Shown piece by piece: positions 8,011-14,959 of a stretch of 25,769 nt of DNA. The notes beneath the pieces are model-generated. The model was not told where the DNA came from and ran no database searches. It saw only the letters and a program-made list of their open reading frames with translations. This DNA comes from an uncultured Candidatus Melainabacteria bacterium. GTDB lineage: Bacteria; Cyanobacteriota; Vampirovibrionia; Gastranaerophilales; Gastranaerophilaceae. Numbering within the stretch: position 1 is the stretch's first letter; every line of letters begins with the position of its first letter. Location: contig CAKVJR010000011.1 of the NCBI GenBank assembly GCA_934754855.1, positions 1 to 25,769 on the forward strand, given 5' to 3'. Both the position numbers and the translations under genes were made by a program.

Positions 8011-8039
8011 TTGACAATAGATAAAAATCTACTTAAAAT
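8011..8039 (+). promoter_or_regulatory. Strong sigma70-type promoter of the GT8-GT4 gene
   Basis: A perfect TTGACA (8011-8016), a 17-base spacer and TAAAAT (8034-8039) lie 35 bases before the ATG at 8075. Confidence 0.75.
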
Positions 8040-8055
8040 AGTATTATTCTATTGT
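8014..8055. promoter_or_regulatory. Inverted repeat bracketing the promoter (candidate operator)
   Basis: ACAATAGA (8014-8021) and its exact reverse complement TCTATTGT (8048-8055) are separated by 26 bases. The left arm overlaps the -35 box and spacer, and the right arm covers the start of the transcript. This is a plausible binding site for the divergent XRE protein, or the arms of a weak hairpin. Confidence 0.4.
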
Positions 8056-8074
8056 TGATAGATTGGATTGAATT

Positions 8075-10048
8075 ATGAATTGTTCGGGAAAAATCAATGT
8101 TTGCGTGGCTTGTGATGATAATTACGCAAGACATGCGGCGGTTGTGGTTGCTTCGATTTTGAAAAATGCAAAGAGAAATGACAATCTTTGCATTTATGTT
8201 CTTGATGGTGGGATTGCAGAAATCAATAAACAAAAGATTTTGAGCCTGAAATACATCAAAGATTGTGAGATTAATTTTGTCAAAATCGACAACGAGATGT
8301 TTTCTGAATATTTGTCAATCAAAACGCACTCGTATTTGTCTGTTGCGGCATATTATCGCCTGAAATTGCCGACAATTCTCCCTAATGTGGGGAAAATCAT
8401 TTATTTTGATTGTGATGTTGTGGTGAATACGAGTTTGAGGGAACTTTTTAACACTGATATGGGAGATTGTGTCGTTGCAGGGGTTCGAGATATTGACAAA
8501 AGAAAAGTTAAAAAGAACAAAAATTATGTAAATTCTGGAATGCTCGTTTTTGATGTTAATAAAATGGCGGAATTGGGGGTCGAAAAGCAGTTTGCCAGTT
8601 GGACAAGAGAGCATTTTGAAACGATAAAATTGGGCGACCAAGAGATTATCAACGAGGTTTTGAAAGGCAAAATCAAGGTTGTTGACGATGAATGGAATGT
8701 TCAGTCGAGCAATTTTGTAAATCGTTCAAGTTATACAAATAATCCTAAAATCATACATTTTGTGTCGAGCAAAAAGCCTTGGCATTTCGGCTCTTTCAGT
8801 TATCACAAGGATTATTATTTCAAGTATTTGCAACTCACGCCGTGGGCATTGCAGACGGAAGAAGATGAAAAATATTGGATAAAACGGAATAAAATTTGTT
8901 CATTTTTCGGGTATTTAAAATATCGTCCACTATTTTTTCTGCGACCGAGATTTTATGAAGCGGTGTTTTGCACATACATAAAACCGCTTTTTGATTATAA
9001 AAAACCGATAATTAAAAATGATACTTTTATAGTTTGGGAACCCTGTTCAAAAAGCCACAGCGAGGTTGTTTCGGGATTTGTGAAGTATTTGCTTGATTTG
9101 GGCTACCACGTTTCGGTTATTGTTCACCCTGACCGAATAAAAGAAGGTTTGTTTTCAAGGTTTAAGAGTGAAAATGTTTCTTTGAACAAAATGTCACGGC
9201 GACAGGTTAAAAATTTCTTTTTGAAAAATGATTTGAAAGATGTTTCGGGCGTGCTTGTTACGACAGTCGGGAAACTCTGTGACAGCGTGCATTATGAGCA
9301 ATGTTTCGAGAATTTTAATAAAAATGCAGATAAATCGAAGTTATTTTTTGTCGAACATGAAGTCGTCCGCTCAATTGACGCAAATACTTGGAATGAGGAC
9401 TTTATAACTCTTCGGAAAATTAATTACAAGAATAAAAAATCTGTCGTTGTTAATCCTCACTATTTTGGGGAGGTAAAAATTACACCGAAAAATGAAAAAA
9501 TTACAAATTTTATTACTATCGGAGGCATTCAGGCAAAAAAGAAAAATAACTATTTGATTGTCAATACCGTAAAATCCTTGCACGAAAAGGGTTTTGAAAA
9601 TTTTAAAATAACGGTTGTCGGAAAAGGAAAATTGAAACATTTGCCGAAAGAAATTCGGAAATACTTTGATATAAAAGGAAGATTGCCGTTTGATAAAATG
9701 TTTGAAGAACTTGAGAATGCTGATTTTATGCTGACGGCTTATGACGATAAAAATCCGAAGCATATAAGATATAACACAACAGGCACAAGTGGGAATTTTC
9801 AGTTGGTTTACGGCTTTTTGAAGCCTTGCATGATTATTGAAAGTTTTGCTGAAATTAACGGTTTTGATGACGAAAATTCTATTTTGTATAAATCCGATAA
9901 GGACTATGAAAATGCCCTGATTAAAGCAATAACAATGACTTCTGAAGATTATTCAAAAATGCAAAATAATATGAAAATTTACACAGAAAAACTTTATCAA
10001 AAATCCTTAAATAATTTAAAAAAATTAATAGAACGAAAACAAAAATAA
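8075..10048 (+). CDS. Two-domain glycosyltransferase: GT8 fused to a GT4-like domain
   Basis: A 657-aa cytoplasmic glycosyltransferase, probably for cell-surface glycan or LPS core. Residues 1-260 are a GT8 domain (GT-A fold). INVCVACDDNYARHAAVVVA opens it; FDCDVVV holds the metal-binding DxD (Asp112, Asp114); YVNSGMLVFD (151-160), LGDQEIIN (187-194) and KIIHFVSSKKPWH (225-237) complete the family set. After a basic, aromatic linker (about 270-310) comes a second domain to about residue 650 that looks GT-B/GT4-like. It has EPCSKSHSEVVSGFVKYLLD, then IGGIQAKKKNNYLI and ITVVGKGKLKHLP, and TTGTSGNFQLVYGFLKPCM. The second domain lacks an obvious EX7E motif, so its activity is less sure. The next gene begins 11 bases after the stop, so they form an operon. 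Confidence 0.82.
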   Translation: MNCSGKINVCVACDDNYARHAAVVVASILKNAKRNDNLCIYVLDGGIAEINKQKILSLKYIKDCEINFVKIDNEMFSEYLSIKTHSYLSVAAYYRLKLPTILPNVGKIIYFDCDVVVNTSLRELFNTDMGDCVVAGVRDIDKRKVKKNKNYVNSGMLVFDVNKMAELGVEKQFASWTREHFETIKLGDQEIINEVLKGKIKVVDDEWNVQSSNFVNRSSYTNNPKIIHFVSSKKPWHFGSFSYHKDYYFKYLQLTPWALQTEEDEKYWIKRNKICSFFGYLKYRPLFFLRPRFYEAVFCTYIKPLFDYKKPIIKNDTFIVWEPCSKSHSEVVSGFVKYLLDLGYHVSVIVHPDRIKEGLFSRFKSENVSLNKMSRRQVKNFFLKNDLKDVSGVLVTTVGKLCDSVHYEQCFENFNKNADKSKLFFVEHEVVRSIDANTWNEDFITLRKINYKNKKSVVVNPHYFGEVKITPKNEKITNFITIGGIQAKKKNNYLIVNTVKSLHEKGFENFKITVVGKGKLKHLPKEIRKYFDIKGRLPFDKMFEELENADFMLTAYDDKNPKHIRYNTTGTSGNFQLVYGFLKPCMIIESFAEINGFDDENSILYKSDKDYENALIKAITMTSEDYSKMQNNMKIYTEKLYQKSLNNLKKLIERKQK

Positions 10049-10059
10049 AAGGAGATTTT

Positions 10060-10925
10060 ATGTTTTTTGTTAAAAGTGAAAAAAGAAAAAGAAAAGAAAT
10101 TATAGAAAATCATTTGAAAATAAATTTATCGTAGAAGACTACTATTCTTCTGACTATAACGAAAAATCGGATATTGATTTTTATACTGTTTCTTGGAATA
10201 CACCAAAACTGGTCGAGTTGCAAATAAAATTATTCAAAAAATTTTGTCACGGAAATTTTAAACAAATAATATGCGATAACTCAACAGATAAATCAGCAGT
10301 AAATGAAATTCAAAATATTTGCAAAAAATATGATGTAACATATATAAGAGTTTTAGATAAAAATATTCCTTATGGTTACTCAAATTCACATGAACTTGCA
10401 CTAAATTGGATATGGAAAAATATTGTTAAATCAAGAAAACAAGACTTTGCTTTTTTAGATCACGATTTATTTCCAGTAAAAGATATTAATGTAAAAGAAT
10501 GCTTAGGAAACTCTCCAGTTTGGGGTTGGTATTATGGAAATGCAAAAATATGGTATAGCTGGGCAGGTTTTGCATTTTTTAACTGGAATTATGTAAAAAA
10601 TTTACCTCAAAATTTTCACAGATATAAGCTATTTGGATTTATATCATTAAAAGGAAAATACTGGGTTGATACAGGCTCTGCAAACTGGCGTTGTCTATAT
10701 TCTAAATTAGATAAAGAAAAAGTGAAACAATGCGAAGTACACTTCGAAGATTTTAAAACAGGTAAAGTTATATCTTCTCTAAACGATTCAAATTCATATT
10801 GTCAGTATTTTGATCATAAAAATTGGCTTCATATTTTTGATGGGGCAAATAGACAAGAAGAACAAAATACACAAAATCGAGTCGAAGAATTGTATGCAAT
10901 TTTGGAAGATAAATTAAAAGAATAA
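10060..10925 (+). pseudogene. Glycosyltransferase (GT-A fold, DxD), frameshifted near its 5' end
   Basis: AAGGAG and an ATG at 10060 make an ideal start, but that frame stops at 10132-10134 after 24 codons. The -1 frame is open from 10080 to 10925 and clearly coding before its first usable start (TTG at 10218): FIVEDYYSSDYNEKSDIDFY and TVSWNTPKLVEL lie upstream of it. The body has QIICDNSTDKSA, AFLDHDLFPV with a DxD, WGWYYGNAKIWYSWAGFAFF and YWVDTGSANWRC. The shift must fall between 10077 and 10134, most likely in the A/G tract 10078-10100. It could be a real mutation, slippage-based phase variation or a sequencing error. Codons here are richer in ATA, TTA and AGA than in neighbours, which suggests acquisition. 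An intact product would be about 285 aa. Confidence 0.7.
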
Positions 10926-10995
10926 ATGTCTAACAAGCACTCTAAAACCCTATCATAAGTAAGGTCTAAAATCGACATACAGGAGTTTTATGTGT

Positions 10996-11028
10996 TGTTT
11001 GGTAGGCTTAAGCCTACCAAACATTTTA
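10996..11028 (+). terminator. Perfect 28-bp palindrome followed by T-rich run (probable terminator)
   Basis: Bases 10996-11023 equal their own reverse complement (arms TGTTTGGTAGGCTT / AAGCCTACCAAACA). TTTTAT follows. It can form a 12-bp stem with a four-base loop and would end the glycosyltransferase transcript. A perfect two-fold site this long could also bind a dimeric protein. Confidence 0.5.
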
Positions 11029-11035
11029 TCATTCT

Positions 11036-11200
11036 GTCATTTTGAGTGGCGAAGAATCTTGGAGAAACCTTTGCAATAAAAAATAGATTCTTCGGACTCC
11101 GTCCTCAGAATGACGGTGAATGATTAAACTTCAGGCAGGCGCAAACTAAAGGAACGAAGTTCCCTCGCAATGACAATGCTGTAATTCTGCAATAATATTA
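11036..11200. repeat. Composite interspersed inverted-repeat element
   Basis: Outer arms GTCATTTTGAG (11036-11046) and CTCAGAATGAC (11104-11114) pair with one T-G wobble. Inner arms CGAAGAATCT (11050-11059) and AGATTCTTCG (11085-11094) pair perfectly around 25 bases. To the right GGAACGAAGTTCC (11151-11163), a 5-bp hairpin, and CTCGCAATGACA form a second motif of the same style. GTCATTCTGAG...CGAAGAATCT and TCATTGCGAGG are, from memory, cores of short palindromic repeats scattered in many bacterial genomes. No protein gene was found here (10926-11290). Copy number in this genome cannot be seen from one window. Confidence 0.6.
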
Positions 11201-11228
11201 TAAAACCTTATAATCAAAGGCATGTCTG

Positions 11229-11256
11229 TTGATTTTGTTTTTGTTTATGCTAAATT
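11229..11256 (+). promoter_or_regulatory. Promoter of ispH-rpsA
   Basis: TTGATT (11229-11234), a 16-base spacer and TAAATT (11251-11256) with an extended TGC just before the -10. Transcription would start near 11263. The leader then begins with an ACGGG-TTT-CCCGT hairpin around 11265-11277. Confidence 0.5.
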
Positions 11257-11305
11257 AGTATTACGACGGGTTTCCCGTTAGTCTATTGAACGGATGTGAA
11301 TTAAT

Positions 11306-12169
11306 CTGAAAAACATCAAAACTGCCAAACACTCAGGATTTTGCTACGGTGTTAAACGTGCGGTAGAAACGACAAAAAAATTAAAAAACGAAAACAATTC
11401 CGCTAAAATTTGGGTTTTGGGTGAACTTATCCACAACTCTCACGTGATTAAAGAATTAGAGGAATTGGGCATTCATACTGTTGATGAACTTCCCGAAAAC
11501 GAATCGGGAATTTGTATCATAAGAAGTCACGGTGCATCTCCCGAAGTCATCAAAGACGTTACGGCAAAAGGATTTGAGATTGTTGATTTAACTTGTCCCG
11601 ATGTCAAAAAAGTTCAACAAAAAGCAATCGAACTTGCTAAAGAGAATTATCTCGTTATAATTGTCGGAAAGCCCGAACACCCCGAAGTTGTTGCGATTAA
11701 GGCAAATGCAAAACAATTTGGCGATGATGTTTATGTTATTTCTGACATTAATTCACTCAAAGAAATTGAACCGCTCATTAAAGAGAAAAAGCGTGTGGGA
11801 GTAGTAGTTCAAACCACTCAAAGAATTGAAGTTTTGAATGAAATTTTGAATTATTTGACCACGATTGCCAAAGAAATTAAAATCCACAATACGATTTGTA
11901 ATTCGACACAAATGCGTCAAAAAGAAGCAAGAGATTTGGCTGAAAATTCAGATTTGATGGTTGTTGTAGGCAGCAAAAAAAGTGCAAACACAACTCACCT
12001 TGCGGAAATTTTGAAAGACATTACAAAAACAATCCACATTGAAACTGACGAGGAACTTTCGCAGTTTGACGATATCATCAAAAACGCCGAAAACATTGCA
12101 ATTACGGCAGGAGCCTCGACTCCCGATGATATTATACAAAAAGTTTATAATAAATTATCAGAATATTAA
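11306..12169 (+). CDS. ispH: 4-hydroxy-3-methylbut-2-enyl diphosphate reductase IspH (unusual CTG start)
   Basis: Last enzyme of the MEP isoprenoid pathway, reducing HMBPP to IPP and DMAPP with a [4Fe-4S] cluster. Read from CTG at 11306 it is 287 aa and begins MKNIKTAKHSGFCYGVKRAV, the normal family N-terminus. Cluster cysteines are Cys13 (GFCYGV), Cys97 (DLTCPDVKKV) and Cys198 (NTICNSTQMRQ). Substrate residues are in LGELIHNSHV (His43), RSHGA (His75), GKPEHPEV (His125, Glu127) and GSKKSANTTHL. The first conventional start in frame, TTG at 11417, would remove the essential Cys13. Upstream in frame lie only CTG (11306), ATT (11300) and an ATG (11294) followed immediately by TGA (11297). rpsA follows after 18 bases, a neighbourhood also known from Firmicutes. 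Confidence 0.9.
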   Translation: MKNIKTAKHSGFCYGVKRAVETTKKLKNENNSAKIWVLGELIHNSHVIKELEELGIHTVDELPENESGICIIRSHGASPEVIKDVTAKGFEIVDLTCPDVKKVQQKAIELAKENYLVIIVGKPEHPEVVAIKANAKQFGDDVYVISDINSLKEIEPLIKEKKRVGVVVQTTQRIEVLNEILNYLTTIAKEIKIHNTICNSTQMRQKEARDLAENSDLMVVVGSKKSANTTHLAEILKDITKTIHIETDEELSQFDDIIKNAENIAITAGASTPDDIIQKVYNKLSEY

Positions 12170-12187
12170 TTAGGAAGGACAAATAAA

Positions 12188-13258
12188 ATGACACAAACAA
12201 TCAATGAACAAGACGAATTTGTAAGATTGCTCGAAGAAAGTTACAGTTACAAATTCCAAGTTGCAGATATCGTAAAAGGTATCATCGTTAAGAAAGAAAA
12301 CGACGGATATTTGGTAGATATCGGAGCAAAAACAGAAGCATTTTTGCCCAATAAAGAAATTTCAAATTCAACAGATAAGGCTGAAGAATTGAAAGTCGGC
12401 GACGTAAAAGAATTTTACGTATTAAGAGAAGAAACTGACAAAGAAGACAGTTGCATCGTTCTCTCATTGAGAAAACTCTCTTGTGCTAAATCATGGCAAA
12501 CTCTTCAAAACGCAAAACTTAACAATGAAACAATTATCGCAAAAGTTGTTCAAATTGTTAAGGGTGGCGTAATCGCTGAAGCAGAAGACTTGAGAGGATT
12601 TATCCCCGCAAGCCAACTCAGAACAGGTGCTCCTTTTGAAGGTATGTTAGACCAAGAAATCGAAGTTAAAATCCTCGAAGCAGATCCGCAAAAGAACAAA
12701 CTCATCTTCTCACAAAGACAAGCAATCGCTGAACAAAGAGAAAAAGTTGTTGACGACGTTATCGTTAACCTCGAAGAAGGCTCTGTTGTTAAGGGTGAAG
12801 TTGTCAGAATTGCAAACTTCGGTGCATTCGTTGACATCAACGGCGTTGACGGTCTTCTTCCGATTTCTGAAATTTCATGGCAAAGAATTAAACACCCGTC
12901 AGATGTTATCCAACTCGGTCAAGAACTCGAAGTTAAAATCCTCAAAATCGATAACGATTTGAAGAGAATCAGCCTCAGCTTGAAGAGAATGGGCGACAAT
13001 CCGTGGGAAGAAATCGAAAACAAATTTGAAGAAGGTCAAGTAATTACAGGTACTGTTAACAAAGTAACTTCATTCGGTACTTTTATCAACATTTTCCCCG
13101 GAGTTGAAGCATTGCTTCCTTCATCAGAAATGGAACCGGCTAACGCTAATCCGTTTACAATCTACAATGTAGGCGATGAAGTTAAAGTTATGATTAAGAA
13201 ATTTACTCCGCAAGAACACAGAATTGCGTTGACTGTAAAAGATATGCCGAAAGCATAG
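12188..13258 (+). CDS. rpsA: 30S ribosomal protein S1, four-repeat form
   Basis: RNA-binding ribosomal protein that helps mRNA bind the 30S subunit. It is 356 aa with four S1/OB repeats at roughly residues 24-92 (DIVKGIIVKKENDGYLVDIG), 108-175 (AKVVQIVKGGVIAEAEDLRG), 192-262 (GSVVKGEVVRIANFGAFVDI) and 279-350 (GQVITGTVNKVTSFGTFINI). Enterobacterial S1 has six repeats (about 557 aa); four-repeat S1-like proteins are common in Gram-positives and short forms occur in cyanobacteria. AGGAAGGA is a very strong ribosome site. Codon use looks more biased (AAC, CTC, ATC) than in neighbours, as expected for a highly expressed gene. Confidence 0.9.
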   Translation: MTQTINEQDEFVRLLEESYSYKFQVADIVKGIIVKKENDGYLVDIGAKTEAFLPNKEISNSTDKAEELKVGDVKEFYVLREETDKEDSCIVLSLRKLSCAKSWQTLQNAKLNNETIIAKVVQIVKGGVIAEAEDLRGFIPASQLRTGAPFEGMLDQEIEVKILEADPQKNKLIFSQRQAIAEQREKVVDDVIVNLEEGSVVKGEVVRIANFGAFVDINGVDGLLPISEISWQRIKHPSDVIQLGQELEVKILKIDNDLKRISLSLKRMGDNPWEEIENKFEEGQVITGTVNKVTSFGTFINIFPGVEALLPSSEMEPANANPFTIYNVGDEVKVMIKKFTPQEHRIALTVKDMPKA

Positions 13259-13277
13259 TTAACTCAAAATCATAAAC

Positions 13278-13307
13278 AAAAAGAGGGCGTCAAAACCCTC
13301 TTTTTTT
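13278..13307 (+). terminator. Bidirectional intrinsic terminator after rpsA
   Basis: AAAAAGAGGG (13278-13287) pairs with CCCTCTTTTT (13296-13305) around an eight-base loop, with more T following. The A run makes it work on the minus strand too, where it overlaps the stop codon of the XRE gene. Confidence 0.85.
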
Positions 13308-13563
13308 ATTCCAAAAAATAATCATTATTCAATTCTTTTTCCATATCGGCAATTATTTGCGACAACGGTATGTTCAATACCTCCGCAATTTTCCACAATG
13401 TCGTCAACTGCGGGTCACGCTTCCCCTGCTCAATTACCGACCAGATTGATTTCGACAAATCAATCTCATGTGCAGCCTGATTTATCGAAACTTTCGACTT
13501 CTCTCGATATTTCTTGACTACCGCTGCCAATACTTTTAAAAACTTTGCTCTTTTGTCTTGCAT
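13306..13563 (-). CDS. XRE-family transcriptional regulator (85 aa)
   Basis: A compact Cro/CI-type repressor that is almost only a helix-turn-helix. KYREKSKVSINQAAHEIDLS (residues 18-37) and KSIWSVIEQGKRDPQLTTLW (38-57) form the DNA-binding core, and KIAEVLNIPLSQIIADMEKE (58-77) the closing helices. Two identical-type operators lie in the 70-base divergent gap to the sugar transferase gene. It probably represses itself and that gene, but no inducer or partner is visible. It faces rpsA and shares its terminator. Confidence 0.85.
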   Translation of the reverse strand: MQDKRAKFLKVLAAVVKKYREKSKVSINQAAHEIDLSKSIWSVIEQGKRDPQLTTLWKIAEVLNIPLSQIIADMEKELNNDYFLE

Positions 13564-13573
13564 AAAAAATATT

Positions 13574-13613
13574 ATTGTTCTAATATGAGAACAATATGTT
13601 CTTAATTAAGAAC
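13574..13613. promoter_or_regulatory. Two GTTCT-N6-AGAAC operators, 21 bp apart
   Basis: Site 1 is GTTCT (13577-13581), six bases, AGAAC (13588-13592), extended to eight-base arms ATTGTTCT/AGAACAAT. Site 2 is GTTCT (13598-13602), TAATTA, AGAAC (13609-13613), a perfect 16-bp palindrome. Centres are exactly 21 bp, two helical turns, apart. They fill the gap between the XRE start (13563) and the sugar transferase start (13634). Confidence 0.75.
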
Positions 13614-13633
13614 ACAAATTAGAGGAAAACAAT

Positions 13634-14959
13634 ATGCAGATAGTCAGGTCAATATTTCTATTATTTATTGCTGATGCAATTATATTGATGTTTTCGGCTG
13701 TTTTTGCGTTCGGTTGTTTTAATTTTCAAGGTTTTTTAATCGGGATTTTGAATGTTATTTTGGGGTTATCGATTTTATATTTGAAAGATAATTACAAAAT
13801 TCGAGAATTGAAAATTTCCTGCAAAAGTGCGTATCTTCTTTTTGAGGGAATGATTTTTTTGAATATTGTTTTGTTTGTGTTTTCGTTAATTTTGACGAAA
13901 AATATATTATTTTCGACTGAAATTTGCCTGAAAAATCTTTTTGTTTCTTTTTTGCTGTTGTTTTTCGGAAGAATTTTGGTCTGTATTTATAGAAAGTTTT
14001 TTGAAAAACACCGTAAGGTGTTGATTTTAGGGGTAAATAATCGTGCAGACAAGATAATTTCGACAATCAACAGCACACCTTCTTTAAAAGCGGGCGTTGT
14101 GGGAGTTGTTAAAGAATCTTGTGAAGAGTTTGATTTTGACGGAAAAATTTTTGATAATCCGAGTGAGATTTTTTCGATAATTAAAGAATATGGTGTCGAT
14201 ATTGTCGTTGTTACGGCGGAAACGAAGTATTTATTGGACATTCCGAAAAAAGTCAAATGCTTTAAAATGACTGATTTGTACGAAATTATTACGGGCAAAT
14301 ATTTTATTGATGCGGAAAATATTGAGGCACTTTTTTGGTATATTTCTTCTCATAATTCAAAATTTTATAATTTTTCCAAAAGGGCATTTGATTTAATAAG
14401 TTCGTTTATTATTTTTGTTGTGACATTGCCGATAACGTTTTTTGTATCAGTGGCGGTGTTTTGGGCGGATAAACATTCCCCTTTTTATGCCCAAAGAAGA
14501 GTTACAAAAAACAAAAAAATTTTTAATGCATATAAATTGCGGACAATGTATTTGAATAAATATGTGCCGACTTCGGATAATCTTGATAAGGCGGAAAATC
14601 AAAGTGAGGACAGTCGTGTAATTCCGTTTTGCAAATTCGTCAGAAAGGCGAGATTTGATGAACTTCCGCAAATGATAAACATATTAAAAGGGGAGATGTC
14701 GATTGTCGGTCCGAGGGCGGAGTGGGACGAACTTGTTAAGGTTTACGAAAACAATATTCCATATCACAATTGCCGCCATTGGGTCAAAACAGGCTGGACA
14801 GGTTGGGCTCAAATCAATCAGGGACACTGTTTTGCGGGTGATAATGAACAAATTAAACTTGAGTATGATTTGTATTATATCAAACATAGAAATTTGATTT
14901 GGGAAATCGGGATTTTGATTAAAGCCATTTTTATGGCTTTGGGCGGCAGACATGGCTAA
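13634..14959 (+). CDS. Polyprenyl glycosylphosphotransferase (exopolysaccharide sugar transferase)
   Basis: Initiating enzyme that moves a sugar-1-phosphate from a UDP-sugar onto undecaprenyl phosphate at the inner membrane. The 441-aa product has four predicted membrane segments (about 5-26, 34-50, 70-88, 100-118) and a nucleotide-binding-like middle domain (KVLILGVNNRADKIISTI, 128-145). A fifth membrane stretch, LISSFIIFVVTLPITFFV, opens the catalytic PglC/WbaP-type domain. That domain has YAQRRVTKNKKIFNAYKLRT, KARFDELPQMINILKGEMS, IVGPRAEWDEL and WVKTGWTGWAQINQG. AGAGGAAA is the ribosome site. It overlaps the following epimerase by eight bases and is probably repressed by the divergent XRE protein. 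Confidence 0.88.
   Translation: MQIVRSIFLLFIADAIILMFSAVFAFGCFNFQGFLIGILNVILGLSILYLKDNYKIRELKISCKSAYLLFEGMIFLNIVLFVFSLILTKNILFSTEICLKNLFVSFLLLFFGRILVCIYRKFFEKHRKVLILGVNNRADKIISTINSTPSLKAGVVGVVKESCEEFDFDGKIFDNPSEIFSIIKEYGVDIVVVTAETKYLLDIPKKVKCFKMTDLYEIITGKYFIDAENIEALFWYISSHNSKFYNFSKRAFDLISSFIIFVVTLPITFFVSVAVFWADKHSPFYAQRRVTKNKKIFNAYKLRTMYLNKYVPTSDNLDKAENQSEDSRVIPFCKFVRKARFDELPQMINILKGEMSIVGPRAEWDELVKVYENNIPYHNCRHWVKTGWTGWAQINQGHCFAGDNEQIKLEYDLYYIKHRNLIWEIGILIKAIFMALGGRHG

Noticed and set aside
10079..10085. An A6G heptamer as a programmed -1 frameshift signal for the glycosyltransferase
   Set aside because: The heptamer is not in the frame required for simultaneous slippage, and no downstream pseudoknot was evident; a mutation or tract-length change is simpler.
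10990..11079. A 29-codon ORF with a good-looking AGGAG ribosome site (MCCLVGLSLPNI...)
   Set aside because: It consists of the long palindrome and the left arm of the inverted repeat, with no sign of protein-like composition.
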